DNA of 64,000 bases from Aaosphaeria pasadenensis. Taxonomy: Eukaryota; Ascomycota; Dothideomycetes; Pleosporales. Both the position numbers and the translations under genes were made by a program. The stretch covers positions 868,001 through 932,000 of the forward strand of contig JAKLMB010000004.1 in assembly GCA_022813625.1 (NCBI GenBank), read 5' to 3'. The notes beneath the pieces were generated by a model that was not told the DNA's origin, did not search any database, and worked only from the letters and a program-made list of their open reading frames with translations. Each line of letters begins with the position of its first letter. The stretch's first letter is position 1. Shown here one piece after another: positions 1-10,783 of this stretch.

Positions 1-1041
1 CAGTGAATCCGTCTCGGATGTGTGTTCCATTGCGCCTGGAATCTCAAGAGCGAAGCGAAATACCTCCCTCCCATGCTCACTGCCGTTCGCATCGTAGACC
101 TGGAGAATGAGTGGGCTGCCCTGGAGGATGAGTGGGCCGCCAACAAAGCCCTCTTCGGTCTTCTCCCCGCCACTTGGGATTATCAAAAGAGCTGAGACTC
201 GAGATGGGGTAGGATTGGTAGAGATGAAAGTAGCGAGACCGCGTGCAAAGCGTGGCAATTCGTGACGGGGAACAATTATATTTCCACTCCAGATTTTATC
301 AGGGTAGGGAAATGCACGAAGTGTGACTTTTGTAACGACTGGGAGGAATAAAATTAGCACGTGTACTGCAAGCGTCTCTGGGGGGGATGTCTCACTGCCA
401 AACCCTCCACCACCGCCTCTCAGAGCGAAGAGCAGATCAGGCTCATCCGATGCATTCACCACCGATCCGTCATACTTGACAACTTCCGCATCGATGAAAT
501 TCGCGGGGTCAGAGATCCAGCCTCGCTCGCCGGATATCCAACTGATACCGCCGAGTTGGATGGATCCTGCCACTCCGACGTGTGCTGCACGAGCTGACAT
601 CACTGCAACAATTCAGTCCCTTGTAGTCTTCAAAAAATCTCAGTTCCGCTTACCAGTATGATCCGGGGCCACTTCACGCATTTGTTCTTGGACTTCGAGC
701 CAAGTCATTCCCGCACCGACACTGACCGTCTTCTCGGTTGAGTCAAAAGTGAACCCTTTGAAACGAGTCATACTGATGATGACATCGTGTGCAGATGGAG
801 ACTTGAGCCCATGGCCTCGTATGTTGAAATCGAGCTTCGAAGTGTAGAGGAAGTGGATGATACGACTGAGTGATTGCGTATCTTCGGGAACCAGAGCGAC
901 AGAGGGATGGAGGTCATTCTGGGCTGCAAAGGGTTGAGTGTGAGTGGAGTACTCTGCACTGTCCTGCTTCACGACCTCTGATGGTTTGAGTGTCTTCAGG
1001 AGAGGCTCGAGGACTCCGAAGACATTTGGGGATTTTGCCAT
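1..1041 (-). CDS. FAD-linked oxidoreductase, berberine-bridge (BBE-like) family, 3' end off the window
   Basis: Exons complement(<1..338, 396..593, 654..1041); 308 residues are visible and the C-terminal third lies outside the window. The family oxidises small metabolites with a covalently bound FAD and often sits in secondary-metabolite or sugar-oxidation pathways. The N-terminal half of the FAD-binding fold is present, with an IRGHG motif around residues 74-78 whose His77 would be the flavin-linking His. The later GGGGGFGIVT signature is reconstructed exactly across the second intron. A second covalent Cys is not obvious. Both introns have GT-AG ends, and the first is GTAAGC...TCAG. No signal peptide is visible, so a cytosolic enzyme is likely. 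The substrate cannot be inferred. A 21-base tandem duplication lies in exon 3. Confidence 0.85.
100..140 (-). repeat. 21-bp imperfect tandem duplication inside the oxidoreductase exon
   Basis: Two adjacent 20-21 base copies differ at two positions and encode a repeated PLILQ block (GGPLILQGSPLILQVY). The reading frame is preserved, so it looks like a small in-frame expansion. Confidence 0.7.
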
Positions 1042-1897
1042 GGTAGCAGTTACTTTGAATATCTTTCGTGGGGTGAATGATTTATTGAAGCTGAATTGGG
1101 TGTTGTAATATGTTATGAGATGGAACTGTCGTGAATGGTAGCTACTTATATACTTCGAGATTCAACTCCCTGATATATATGTAATGGCTTCAACATAACG
1201 CCCGTAGGAGCAAGCACCATCTTGGCTTGATGTATTCCAGAAGCACAAAACCCACATCAAGTACCGGAAATGGCCAATGAGGTTCAGAAATCCCCATACA
1301 TCTCTATAATGTTACCAACTAGGCCATGGATAATCCGGCGTTCAATGAAGTCGAGACACCTCGCAGATGCTTAGGCGTGCAGTCGTGTATCGTACGGTCG
1401 TACATTCGTACTAAAAGGATATTTACATACCAAGGATGCAAATTCCTATTCATCAGAGCCTGTACTTTGGGAGAACAACATGTGGGAATCATTGATGGCA
1501 GGGCGTTATGGGATTGTCAAGCAGAGATATTGAGATGCTTTGTAATGTAATGCTCCGACGTCCGACGAAGGATTCAAGGCAAATGGATTGCCCTGGCTTG
1601 GCTTGATCCGATCTAATCATTGTTAGATGCCTGCAGATCTGTACTCCGTAGATCATCTACCAAGCTAGCAAGATGCATTATCAAAGTCACATGGTAATGC
1701 ACGTAGATGTGACCGTTGTTGATGTTCGGGGGTAGATACAATAATTCCATTGTCGGCATGATCTCATACCGAGGGGTGGAAGACGCTCGGTCCAATTCTG
1801 CAGATCCCGAGCTTTCACGCCAAAAATTTCCTGAGAGCTTCAAAAAAATATCTACTACCGATCTACATTATTAGGTGCACGCATAGAACCATCCACC
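1042..1897. other. divergent intergenic region between the oxidoreductase and ipi3
   Basis: About 850 bases lie between divergently transcribed genes. The stretch holds the TATA element described separately and one copy of the 9-bp TACTCCGTA motif at 1642-1650. Short open frames here have no coding character that I recognise. Confidence 0.6.
1145..1152 (-). promoter_or_regulatory. TATA box of the FAD oxidoreductase
   Basis: The minus strand reads TATATAAG about 104-111 bases upstream of the ATG at 1041, a plausible spacing for a fungal TATA element followed by a leader of about 70-80 bases. This is inferred from motif and position only. Confidence 0.5.
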
Positions 1898-3669
1898 ATG
1901 CTCACTGAGCACTTTGTCGCCGCAATTGCCGCGCACACAAAACCGAACACCGGAGTCACCAAGGATGCTGGCATCTTTTACCACGAATTCCAGCCATTGG
2001 CCGCGCAAAGGCACATCTTTAAGAAAAGCGCATCGGCACCAAATGGACTCGCCGTCAGCAGCTCGCACATCTTCACGGCGCAGGCGGACAAGGCGCTCGT
2101 CCATGTATATAGCAGAGAGAAGGGTAATCAGGAGGCTTTGATCCCTTTCCCAGAGAAAATACACAGCATCGCCCTGGCACTGGAGGATACCGTCCTCTTG
2201 CTTGGGACAGGCAGTGGGAGGATTCTAGCATGGGAGGTAAGTCATGGGATATGTCAATTACAAAGGCATACGCATAGCTAATGTTACTGCAGATAACCTC
2301 AGGCCGCCTCGTATCTACGTCCACTTCGCACCTTCAGCCCGTCACCTCGCTCATTGTAGATCCCACGTCGAACTTCTTCCTCTCCGGCTCTCTAGACTCC
2401 ATGATTCATGTCTGGGCCCTACCCAACATTCTGTCCTTCGCTCCCGATAGCTCTCGCACTCCCATTCATACTCTATCTACCCACCGCGCCGCAATCACTT
2501 CCTTGGCTTGCGGCCACAGTCATTCTACGGCCAACATTGCTGTTTCGATATCAGAAGACAAGTCGGCCATCGTTTGGGACTATCACACTGGGCAGGCATT
2601 GAGGACATATCTTCTACCCGAGGCCCCCACTGCCGTGACTCTGGATCCCGCCGACCGGGCTTTCTTCGTCGCATATGAAGATGGCAGTTTACAAACTGTA
2701 TCGTTCTATGACGAACTGCAGCAGACGACACCTGTCGACATACTCCGCGATGGATCCGTGTCTCATCAGCCCATCCAGCCTTCCTCAAAGTCTAGGTTTA
2801 ACGCCGAATCGCAAAAGTTGGGCGGAGCAGTGAGCGTAGCATTGAGTTGGGATGGGCAGACATTGATCTCAGGGCACGCAAGCGGCAAGATTGCATCATG
2901 GGACATCGCGAAGGGAAACTATATTTCTACGCTAGGAAACCTTCCTGGACCCGTAACCAACTTGCAATTCCTAGCCCCGACGGGGTTCCCCAATGCAAAG
3001 GAGCCAAAGTTCAAGGTCCACACCGTGGTCAAGCCCAGGCAGGATCTGGGCTCGCTTACCAACGCCGCTGCAGCCGTGCCATCGAATTACAGTTTGAACA
3101 TGCAGCTCACGGGCAGAGTCGACGTCCCGGCTGTATCTGCAACAGACGAGCCGGAAGCAGGGCCTTCGCAATTTGAAGAAGCCCTCGCCCACCCTAGTTT
3201 TCCGTTGTCCATGCTAGAAGAAGGAATCGCGGAATTGGAGATGTGGGGATCGGCGCCTACCACCGCTGCCGTGGCACCAGCAGCTGACTTCATGTCTCTC
3301 TCAGCCCTGCCTGCAGACGCAGAAGAGGGCACCCAGGACGGCGCGGCCTCTGCCTCCTCCCAGGCCCGCATCAAGGATCTTGAGAAGCAGCTAGCAAGCC
3401 TCCAGCGCATACAGAAGGTCACCTTCGAGCAACTGTCCACCTCTCGCTCGCAGGTCGACTTCCTCACACGACGAGAGAGGAAGCGCGCAGCGCAAAAGCA
3501 ATTCCGCGCCAACAGCAAGAAGGGCGTCGCCAATGGGAAGGATGCGAATGGCGATGTGGAGATGAGTTCGGGAGATGACGACGGAAGTTCCACATCCTCG
3601 GGAGCAGAGTCGAACGATGGCGAGAGCGATGGCGATGACGGTGCCGGAGCCTCGGGAAAAGCCTCATGA
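1898..3669 (+). CDS. ipi3: pre-rRNA-processing WD40 protein Ipi3 (WDR18 homologue)
   Basis: join(1898..2236, 2293..3669), 571 aa; the intron GTAAGT...CTGCAG falls after codon 113. Ipi3 is part of the Rix1 complex (Rix1-Ipi1-Ipi3), which works with the AAA ATPase Rea1/Mdn1 on nuclear pre-60S particles and in ITS2 processing. The N-terminus (MLTEHFVA..., then a GIFYHEFQPL block) and successive WD-type blades match fungal Ipi3: for example SGSLDSMIHVWAL, ISEDKSAIVWDYHTGQAL and SGHASGKIASWDIAKG. After the propeller come an Ala/Glu-rich linker, a coiled coil around residues 460-510 and a Ser/Asp/Glu/Gly-rich acidic tail. The length is close to yeast Ipi3 (about 555 aa). The start lies in a CCACCATGC context. 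It converges with the otubain gene far downstream. Confidence 0.93.
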
Positions 3670-4303
3670 GGGCCACCACCACCACCAAGTGATGACAGTC
3701 GAGAAGCTCGAGCGCGCGCCCACCAACGCGCATTGGAGTGATTTGAAATATACCCATGAACGGCATTCGAGTAATCTCGTTGTGAGCTTTCCGCGATTCC
3801 ACGGGTAGATCTTCGTCCCGGCCCAGGCTTGACGCCTTCCGCTCGCCATAGTCAGATTATCAGCACACCCATTAGCAGGACTCTTCTAGATTGCTGCGCA
3901 GCGCATCTCATCTCCTCGCTTCCGAGATCGCTTCAAGCAATGTACCTGCAATCTCAGGAACGATGCAGTGTTCCTGACTATCGCTGAACCCCGCCGCGAT
4001 CTTTATCTGCCACTCCATATATCACACCAAGACATCGGTTGTAAGTACCGCGTCATCCAGTTCCATCATTGATTCAAGATGCGGGAGGATGGGCAGCCGA
4101 TAATGATGATTAAAAAGAAAATATGGCATTGTCCATGGCATGGGAAGCAGGTCATTTACGGTGTCCGCTGTCCTAGAGAGCGGAGCACACCCCAGGAACG
4201 ACATGGTGTATCATGGAGGAAATTATACAGCGTCATTTAGACACCTTCTCGATACGAGAGAAACGATATTGCGAAGTAGAAGACGAGGAAAGGAAAAGGC
4301 AAA

Positions 4304-4330
4304 CAGCCATCCATCCGTCCATCCATCCAT
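4304..4330. repeat. (CCAT)n microsatellite, slightly interrupted
   Basis: About six CCAT units with one CCGT variant. A further CCATCCATCC run occurs near 4890. Noncoding context. Confidence 0.8.
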
Positions 4331-4648
4331 AGCCTAGCCACCCCTCGCACCGACACACAATAACAAGATTCAAACCCCCTCTCCTCCCAACGTCTATGTG
4401 GTGTAAGCCATCCGTGAGACAAACCGTCGCTCATGATGTATGTACGTCCGTACTCCCTATGCTGCTGTCGTCGTCGACCCGGTATCCGGGTTCCCGTACG
4501 CTGTCTTGTGCTCACGATTGCACAAACGTACTCCGTAGAGACATTTGCACTACTCCTCGTACTTGGTCGACTCTGATTGTGCTCTTTACGGAGTACGGGG
4601 CAGAGTGCAAAGTGCAATGCTCCGTACTATGTAGTGCAGATGAACACT

Positions 4649-4669
4649 AACTCACTCACTCACTCACTC
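4649..4669. repeat. (ACTC)n microsatellite
   Basis: Five consecutive ACTC units in the gene-free interval. Confidence 0.85.
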
Positions 4670-7419
4670 GCAACACAGCACTGTACCAACACGGCACAAG
4701 GACATCACGGCGTAACCCACCCAGCACGGGGTGAGCGAAGACACACAAGTCTTGTCACCCATCTCGACCGAACGAACGAACGACTGAGTCGGCCAGCGTG
4801 ATTCGCAAAGCATGAACACTGTAACCCTTCGTGCCTTCTTAGCATGCATGCAGGGCAGAAAACTAGGGACACCCCTGGCCAACCAGCCATCCATCCAGCA
4901 TCGATACCCACCGGAAGTCATTATCATGATCACTTGACTCTCGACTTTTCAATCTCATACTTCGTACCTCACCCACCTATCTTTCCGTCCTCCCCTCCCC
5001 TTTAGCTAGCTACCCATTCCTCCACCCATCCACCCATTCGCAGAATTGAATCCAAGAGCAAACCTTCCCTCCCCCCTTCCCCATTCCCCAAACAAACCAC
5101 AAGTGCCAAGTAGAGCAAACGCACTCCTGCAGACGCACGATGCGGACACAGCATACCACTAACTCCAACCCCCTCGTAGCCTTTCGTACCACCGTGGCAC
5201 TCGGTACTATGCCGTTTTCGAACTGTGTACGCACACACACGCACACACTACGACACCACAGCCGATAGATGGTTGTTAGATTTACACGACAGCAACACCG
5301 GCAGCAGCAGTAAGAGGTGGGTCTTAAGATACGGACGGAGGTCGTGCGTTTGGCTAAACCTGCCTAAAGCTACCCACTGTGTACCAAACACCCAGAACGG
5401 CCAAGGAAGAGCAGGAGGGGACGGAGGGAGGGAACATGGCACCAGAGAGCCCGCCCCACGCTACACGAAACCGATAAAGAGAGAAAGCAAATCTGAGCAG
5501 CAGAAAAGTGAGGCAGAATGAAGCGGGGTAGTGTACGAATGTGTCTGCTCTTCTGTTAGTCTGTTTAGTATGATTGTGTTGATTTTCTGGCTCCGTTGTT
5601 GTTTGTATCGGTGGACGTGGACGTGAATGTCTGAAGAGAGCTCCAAGGTAAGTAAAACTACCACTATGAAGTACGGCGTATACACCCTCCACGCGCCGTA
5701 CGGTGCATGCATGTATATCTACACATACTTCCATACCATAGTAATCAATCGAGTGATAAAACAAGTCAACAAACGAAACCCCCCTCGCTCTCCATACACA
5801 TCTCATCTCATCTCACCCTCCCAGATTCACGTCATCAAACAAACAAACACACGATCCAAGCACCCATTCCCCTAACCATCCCATTCATGATACCTCCCTG
5901 CCCATTCTCCCTCTAACCCTCACACCGAAGAAACACCTAATTTGAGCTCTACGGGAACGGGAACAGGAAACGGCAAGATAATCTGAATCGATCTCACAAC
6001 CTGACACAGTTCCCCACCCACCCTACCACCGTACCGTGTCTTTGACCGAAATCCTGGTTTTGCGATGAGGGAGTGGCGTAAGGGGAGAGCAAGGGGGTGG
6101 AGGGTAGATGCGCGAGCCGCGCTCACCCGCACCCACCGGTTTGTGTGTCGGTGGGCATGGGGCGCATGTAACGTTGGCTTGAGTCAGGCTTGGGGCTCTC
6201 TCGCACTCGGTCGAGGGGGAAGGGTGGTGGGTGGGTGCCGTACGATGTACAATGTGCGGCTGCGGCTTTTGCGGTCGGTCATGGCGGGACACACGAAGTC
6301 AGCCTCGCTGGACTCGAAAGGAAACGGCACAGAGGGGTGTGGGGGACATGTAGCTTGCTGGTTATTTGCCATGTAGAGCGAGCGATTTGATGCCGAAACA
6401 TGGGGCCATTGGGTGAACATGCTGAGGTCAAGAGTCGCACTACATAGAGGAAAGAACATTTGTGATATAACTCATTTTATATTTTCTGGCAGCGGCCTAG
6501 TGTCTATCCGACGAGCCCACCGTCGAGGCACCGTGAACCAACCTCTCCTCTCGATGTGGACGTTCCGGCGCCTCAACGATACTGCCTCCAGCAGCCAGTG
6601 CATATCCATCTAGTCCTTTTCTCATCGCCCAGCGGCATCGAAAACATCGCAGCCAAGAATGTCGTGGTCCAATCCATTGCGCCAAACCTGCGCCAAACAA
6701 CCCATAGCAAAGTCTCGCTCGCAGTTTGAAAGTAATGATCATAGGAAAGGGTATATCCAGCATTCAGTGCTTGTCCGCACGAAGCCTATATTCTGGGGAA
6801 AGTCGACGAGAACAAGAGTAGCGAATCGAATAGCAGTCGGAGGAAAGTGGAACTCGGAGGCGATAAGGCACACCGCAGTGATTACCTAATATTGTGACAG
6901 AAGAGTAGGAGATGGGGTTCGATGTTCGATCCGATTAGATGGGGTTCAAAACGGTCCGGGCGGTCCAAAAAGGGGAGTGTAAGCGCGAATAACTATGATC
7001 AACTCTAAGTAACGTTGGCACCCTGAGGTCGATAGTCTTTGGTGGTCGTAACGGTCGTTCGTCCTCGCGGCGCGAAACAGTCTGGTCGCAGTAAAGTCGA
7101 GAGTATCCGCCGTATCGATGTTGAAAGTAAAATGACAAGATGAAATGGAACGAGAGGTTGCAAGTAGCACGATTGGAAAGGCTATGAAATTTTATGATAG
7201 GTAGAGGTAACAAATATCGAAAGGTCCGAAAAGGGATTAGCAATGGTATCATCGTTAAATTCATGGCAATGGTCCGAGGCATATCGGACAGGTGATGCAA
7301 TTAGAAGCAGCAAACATTCAAATCGATGAACGCCACGCTCGTGATGGGAAGTGTTGCGCAAGAAGCCTCCGTGAAAGCACGTGTAAGGTCATAATCGTAG
7401 GAAACGCGAGGAGACAATT

Positions 7420-10400
7420 CTACGAAGAAGTCGACTTGTGTCTGCCTCGATTGCCGGTAGCGTACTCTGAATCCGGCGACCATTCCTCGGGTTGGAATTC
7501 TGGATTCATAAAGTGTGCTGTATTGTAATGAGAGCTATGATTGTTTGTCAGCAAACGAATTCCTGAGCATGCATTGGTGGGGGAAAAGGATGGTGCTGTG
7601 CTACGTACTTGCGGAAAATCGACGTTTGGAATGGCGATGGATGCACCTGTCCTGAACCGAAGCCTGGCTCGAGCTCGTACATGGATGGCCTGAACGGCCC
7701 GCCTCGCTCAATGGACATCGAGGGGGTTCTCTCTATATTGATTGGCGGCGCAGGCGGGGGCGCGTGATGTATCGGGAGGGTCACAGGCGGTTCCAGCTGA
7801 ATGCTGTGGAGGCTCGGCGGCTGGTGATGGTCCACGTGATTAGGGTGGATGGAATGCACGAAGTCGTGGTGCGAGGCTACGACTGGTGCTGCCGGCGTTG
7901 GGGCAGGCACGTAGGTGGGCACAGATGCAATTTGAGGTTGCGGTGCGGGGTCTGGGCTATCGTAGTACGAGACGGATGGCCACCGCTGGCCTAACCCTGT
8001 GGGAAACATGCCAGGAATCATGGTCATAACCTCGGATAGATTAGAGGACATTGGAACAAACTCGTCCGTGTAACCTGCGAGAGCGACCTGCAAAGGCGGC
8101 TGCGGGACGGGAGATGGAAAGTCATCGGCCCGGTAGAGGATGTCGTAATGTCCACTGTGGTTCGTTAGCATCGTGCAATGGATGTAAATGAATGGTTCAC
8201 GAGGCTTACGGTCGGTAGAGCAATCGTAGGATGGGTGCATTTTGCACGGGGACACCATCTTGGTTGGTTGGCTCAATGCAAAAGGTGTTGTTGATCTCAC
8301 TGCCGGGAGAGCGATCCAAGTAGAGTACCTCGAGGCCGAAGCCTGCTGGTTTGACCAGTACTTCAGCCAATGCGGCCATGGAGACGTTTTCGATTTCGCA
8401 ACCTGCCGCTTCGATGTTGTGCTGACAGTATGTCTTAATGTCAGGACAGTCGAGCAGGAAGCCCAAGAAGTCATCGGGATTCGACTGGATCCATGCGCTG
8501 GCGAGGAGCTTTGAGCACGATTAGCATGAGGAAATTCGAGGCGCACAACTGTGAGTGGGGTGGGTACTTACCTTGAAGTAGGTGATTATCGACATTGAGG
8601 CGCCATAATCATTGAAGGTCTGGAGGAGCAGGTCGGCAGAAGTGCCGTCCATTGAGCGTTCGGAAGCGGCCAATTTTCGCAGTAGGTCCAATGCTTCGTC
8701 ACGGAAGTCTTCGATGAGGTCCTCTTGGAAGCCGGCGACGGCGAGCAAGTTGCCCATGGACTGCAGGCGGCATAGTTCTTCGTCGAACTTGTTCACGTCG
8801 CCAGCGCGGAGCAAAGCCTCGAAGTAGGTGAATGCGATTGCTGGATGGATGGGTCAGTAGGAGGACGGAGAGATTTGAATGATGGATGATTGACGGTGTT
8901 GTTGATATTGATGTTGATATCAAGGGGAGGGAAGGTGCGAAGGGTGCAGTGCAGCAGGCACGAGTCTCGGTTGGTACTTACCTCGCCAACCACAATGGCC
9001 ATCGCCGCGGCAAGTGCGGAAGTAGGCGTACTTCTGGGGCAATGCGGCAGTTTTTATCCTGTAGACGAGGTCTGCATTGGCATATTCCGTCGTGATTGCG
9101 CTACTGCTCTGGCGCTCACCGACGAGTGGACCCTGATTTGGTTGTGCATGTCAGTATACAATGTGGTGGTGGTGGTGGTGGTGGTGATGATGATGAGGAT
9201 GATTTATTATGAGCAGGGAAGGGGGGAGGGGCGACAAGAAAGAGACGGAGAGGTGGAGAGTGAGCGACGACAAGAGACAATTTAAACACCAAAATGAAGA
9301 GAAGCGTTGTAGAGGAGGGAAGAGGAGAGGAAAGAGTAGAGTAGAGTATGAGTAGAAGAGGACATAATGACATGATGACATGACCACCAAATAGGAAGGA
9401 GTCTGGGGTCTCCACGAAGGGAATAAATGCAAATGTGGTGGATGGATAACTACATGTCGAGAGAGTGTGTGTATACGGATGAGTAGAGGAATCACTTACG
9501 GTGGCTTCAGGTTGGTAATCATCCGACAACTTCTGGAGTTGGGCATATTCCTCGTCCGAAGGCATATCCATGGCGTGGATATTGAGGTCGAGATTGTCGC
9601 CGTTGTGATTATTACTGTTACTGTGGTAAGCGGCGGTGGCGATGGAAGAGGAAGAAGAAGCGGAAGGGGAAGTGGGAGTGGGAGTGGAAGAGGAAGTTGT
9701 AGTATTAATTGAAGAAGAGGAAGAAGAGGAGGGGCCGGACTTTCTTGTGCTAGCAGCAGACTGGCCGATCAAGCGGGTGTGTTGCTGCTGCTGCGAGGGA
9801 TTGGTGGTGGATGCAAGTTGTCGGTTTGTTTGCGCATGCGATTGTGGTTGTGTTTGCGGTTGTGAATGGGAATGGGAATGGGATAGGGATTGGTTGAATT
9901 GTTGTTGTTGAAGGTGTAGTTGTTGTTGTTGTTGTTGTTGTTGTTGGTGCTGCTGATGTTGTTGATGTTGCTGGTGGAGTTGATGCTGTTGATGCTGTTG
10001 ATGTTGATGTTGGGAAGGTGAACGGTAGAGAGGAAGCGACGACCCTCCGCCGCCGCTGCCAGTCCCACCTCCCACAAGCGCCGTCGCCGCCGCCGCCGCC
10101 GCCGCTGTCGAGGAGCCGGCAAGCGACCCGGCTTGTTGGTGCTGCTGGTGCTGCTGGTGCTGCTGTTGACTCTGAATACTACTACTATTATGTGCAGCAG
10201 TATTGGTAGTGGAATTAAGAGAATGAGTACCAAAATGATCACTCTGTCCCATTCCCATCCCCATACCCATTCCCAATCCTCCCGCTAATATTCCACCACT
10301 ACCATTGCCAGTTACCGCGGTCGTTGTTGATGTCCCTGGCGTGGATGGCGTTCCTAGTAACCCTTGCACATGCCCTTGGCCTTGGCTGTGGCTAATATGG

Positions 10401-10783
10401 CCGTGGTGTAGGGATGCCGAGTGGGCGTGGGATTGAGCGTGGGCGAGTGCCTGGACTTGAGCCTGGGCTTGACTCTGAGCGTGGGCGTGGGTGTGTAAGT
10501 TGTGATTAGTATGATGATGGACATGAGGGTTATGGTGAGTGTGAGTGTGAGTGTGAGTGTGGTTGTGAAGGGGGATATGGCCGTGAGCGGAGTGAAGACC
10601 GTGGCCAATGTTGTTGTCGAATGGAAGAATCCCATGCCCAAGTCCATGTCCGTGTCCATGCTGACCCTGTCCAACAACCCCATAATGCTGGTAACCTCCT
10701 CCACCACCACCGATACCACCAATACCACCAATACTACCACTACCACCACCACTACTCATGACCATTGCTGCTTGTCGACTCAT
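7420..10783 (-). CDS. otubain-type deubiquitinase (peptidase C65) with long low-complexity N-terminus
   Basis: complement(join(7420..7534, 7609..8154, 8210..8508, 8572..8840, 8982..9132, 9500..10783)), 887 aa. It should cleave isopeptide bonds of ubiquitin conjugates. The catalytic domain is about residues 430-680. RGDGHCGW carries Asp472 (oxyanion) and Cys475, and PGHYDILYR, completed across an intron, carries His670 and Asp672, matching the OTUB1 triad. Splicing also restores WRAIAFTYFEALL and the C-terminal segment HYNTAHFMNPEFQPEEW, supporting every junction. Residues 1-428 are one exon of Gly-, His-, Gln- and Ser-rich low complexity, ending in DEEYAQLQKLSDDY, where the conserved region begins. 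The ATG at 10783 is the first in this open frame; because the region is repetitive, the true start could be internal. The first intron is unusually long (367 bases). Confidence 0.9.
9896..10018. repeat. CAA/CAG trinucleotide tract coding for Gln/His repeats
   Basis: GTTGTT and GATGTTGTT runs on the plus strand encode polyglutamine and QHQQHQ repeats of the otubain N-terminus on the minus strand. Related CAC/CAT tracts at about 10430-10600 encode an alternating His/Thr/Ala segment. Length polymorphism is likely. Confidence 0.85.

Larger units (their letters stand above)
3670..7419. other. 3.75-kb stretch without a recognisable gene
   Basis: This lies between the convergent 3' ends of ipi3 and the otubain gene. 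It is pyrimidine-rich and holds short tetranucleotide runs and three full or partial TACGGAGTA-type motifs at 4529-4537, 4587-4595 and 4620-4627. Open frames of up to 150 codons exist (for example complement 5354-5806) but are Arg/Ser/His-rich and overlap open frames on other strands, as chance frames do. No domain is recognisable. Long 3' UTRs or a noncoding RNA could lie here. Confidence 0.55.

Noticed and set aside
3087..3593. 168-codon antisense frame in ipi3
   Set aside because: Shadow of the spliced WD40 gene on the other strand.
5354..5806. 150-codon minus-strand frame
   Set aside because: Composition typical of chance translation (Arg, Ser, Cys, Tyr scattered), no domain, overlapping frames on both strands.
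10354..10752. 132-codon minus-strand frame full of Val and Thr
   Set aside because: Out-of-frame shadow of the trinucleotide repeats that encode the otubain N-terminus.
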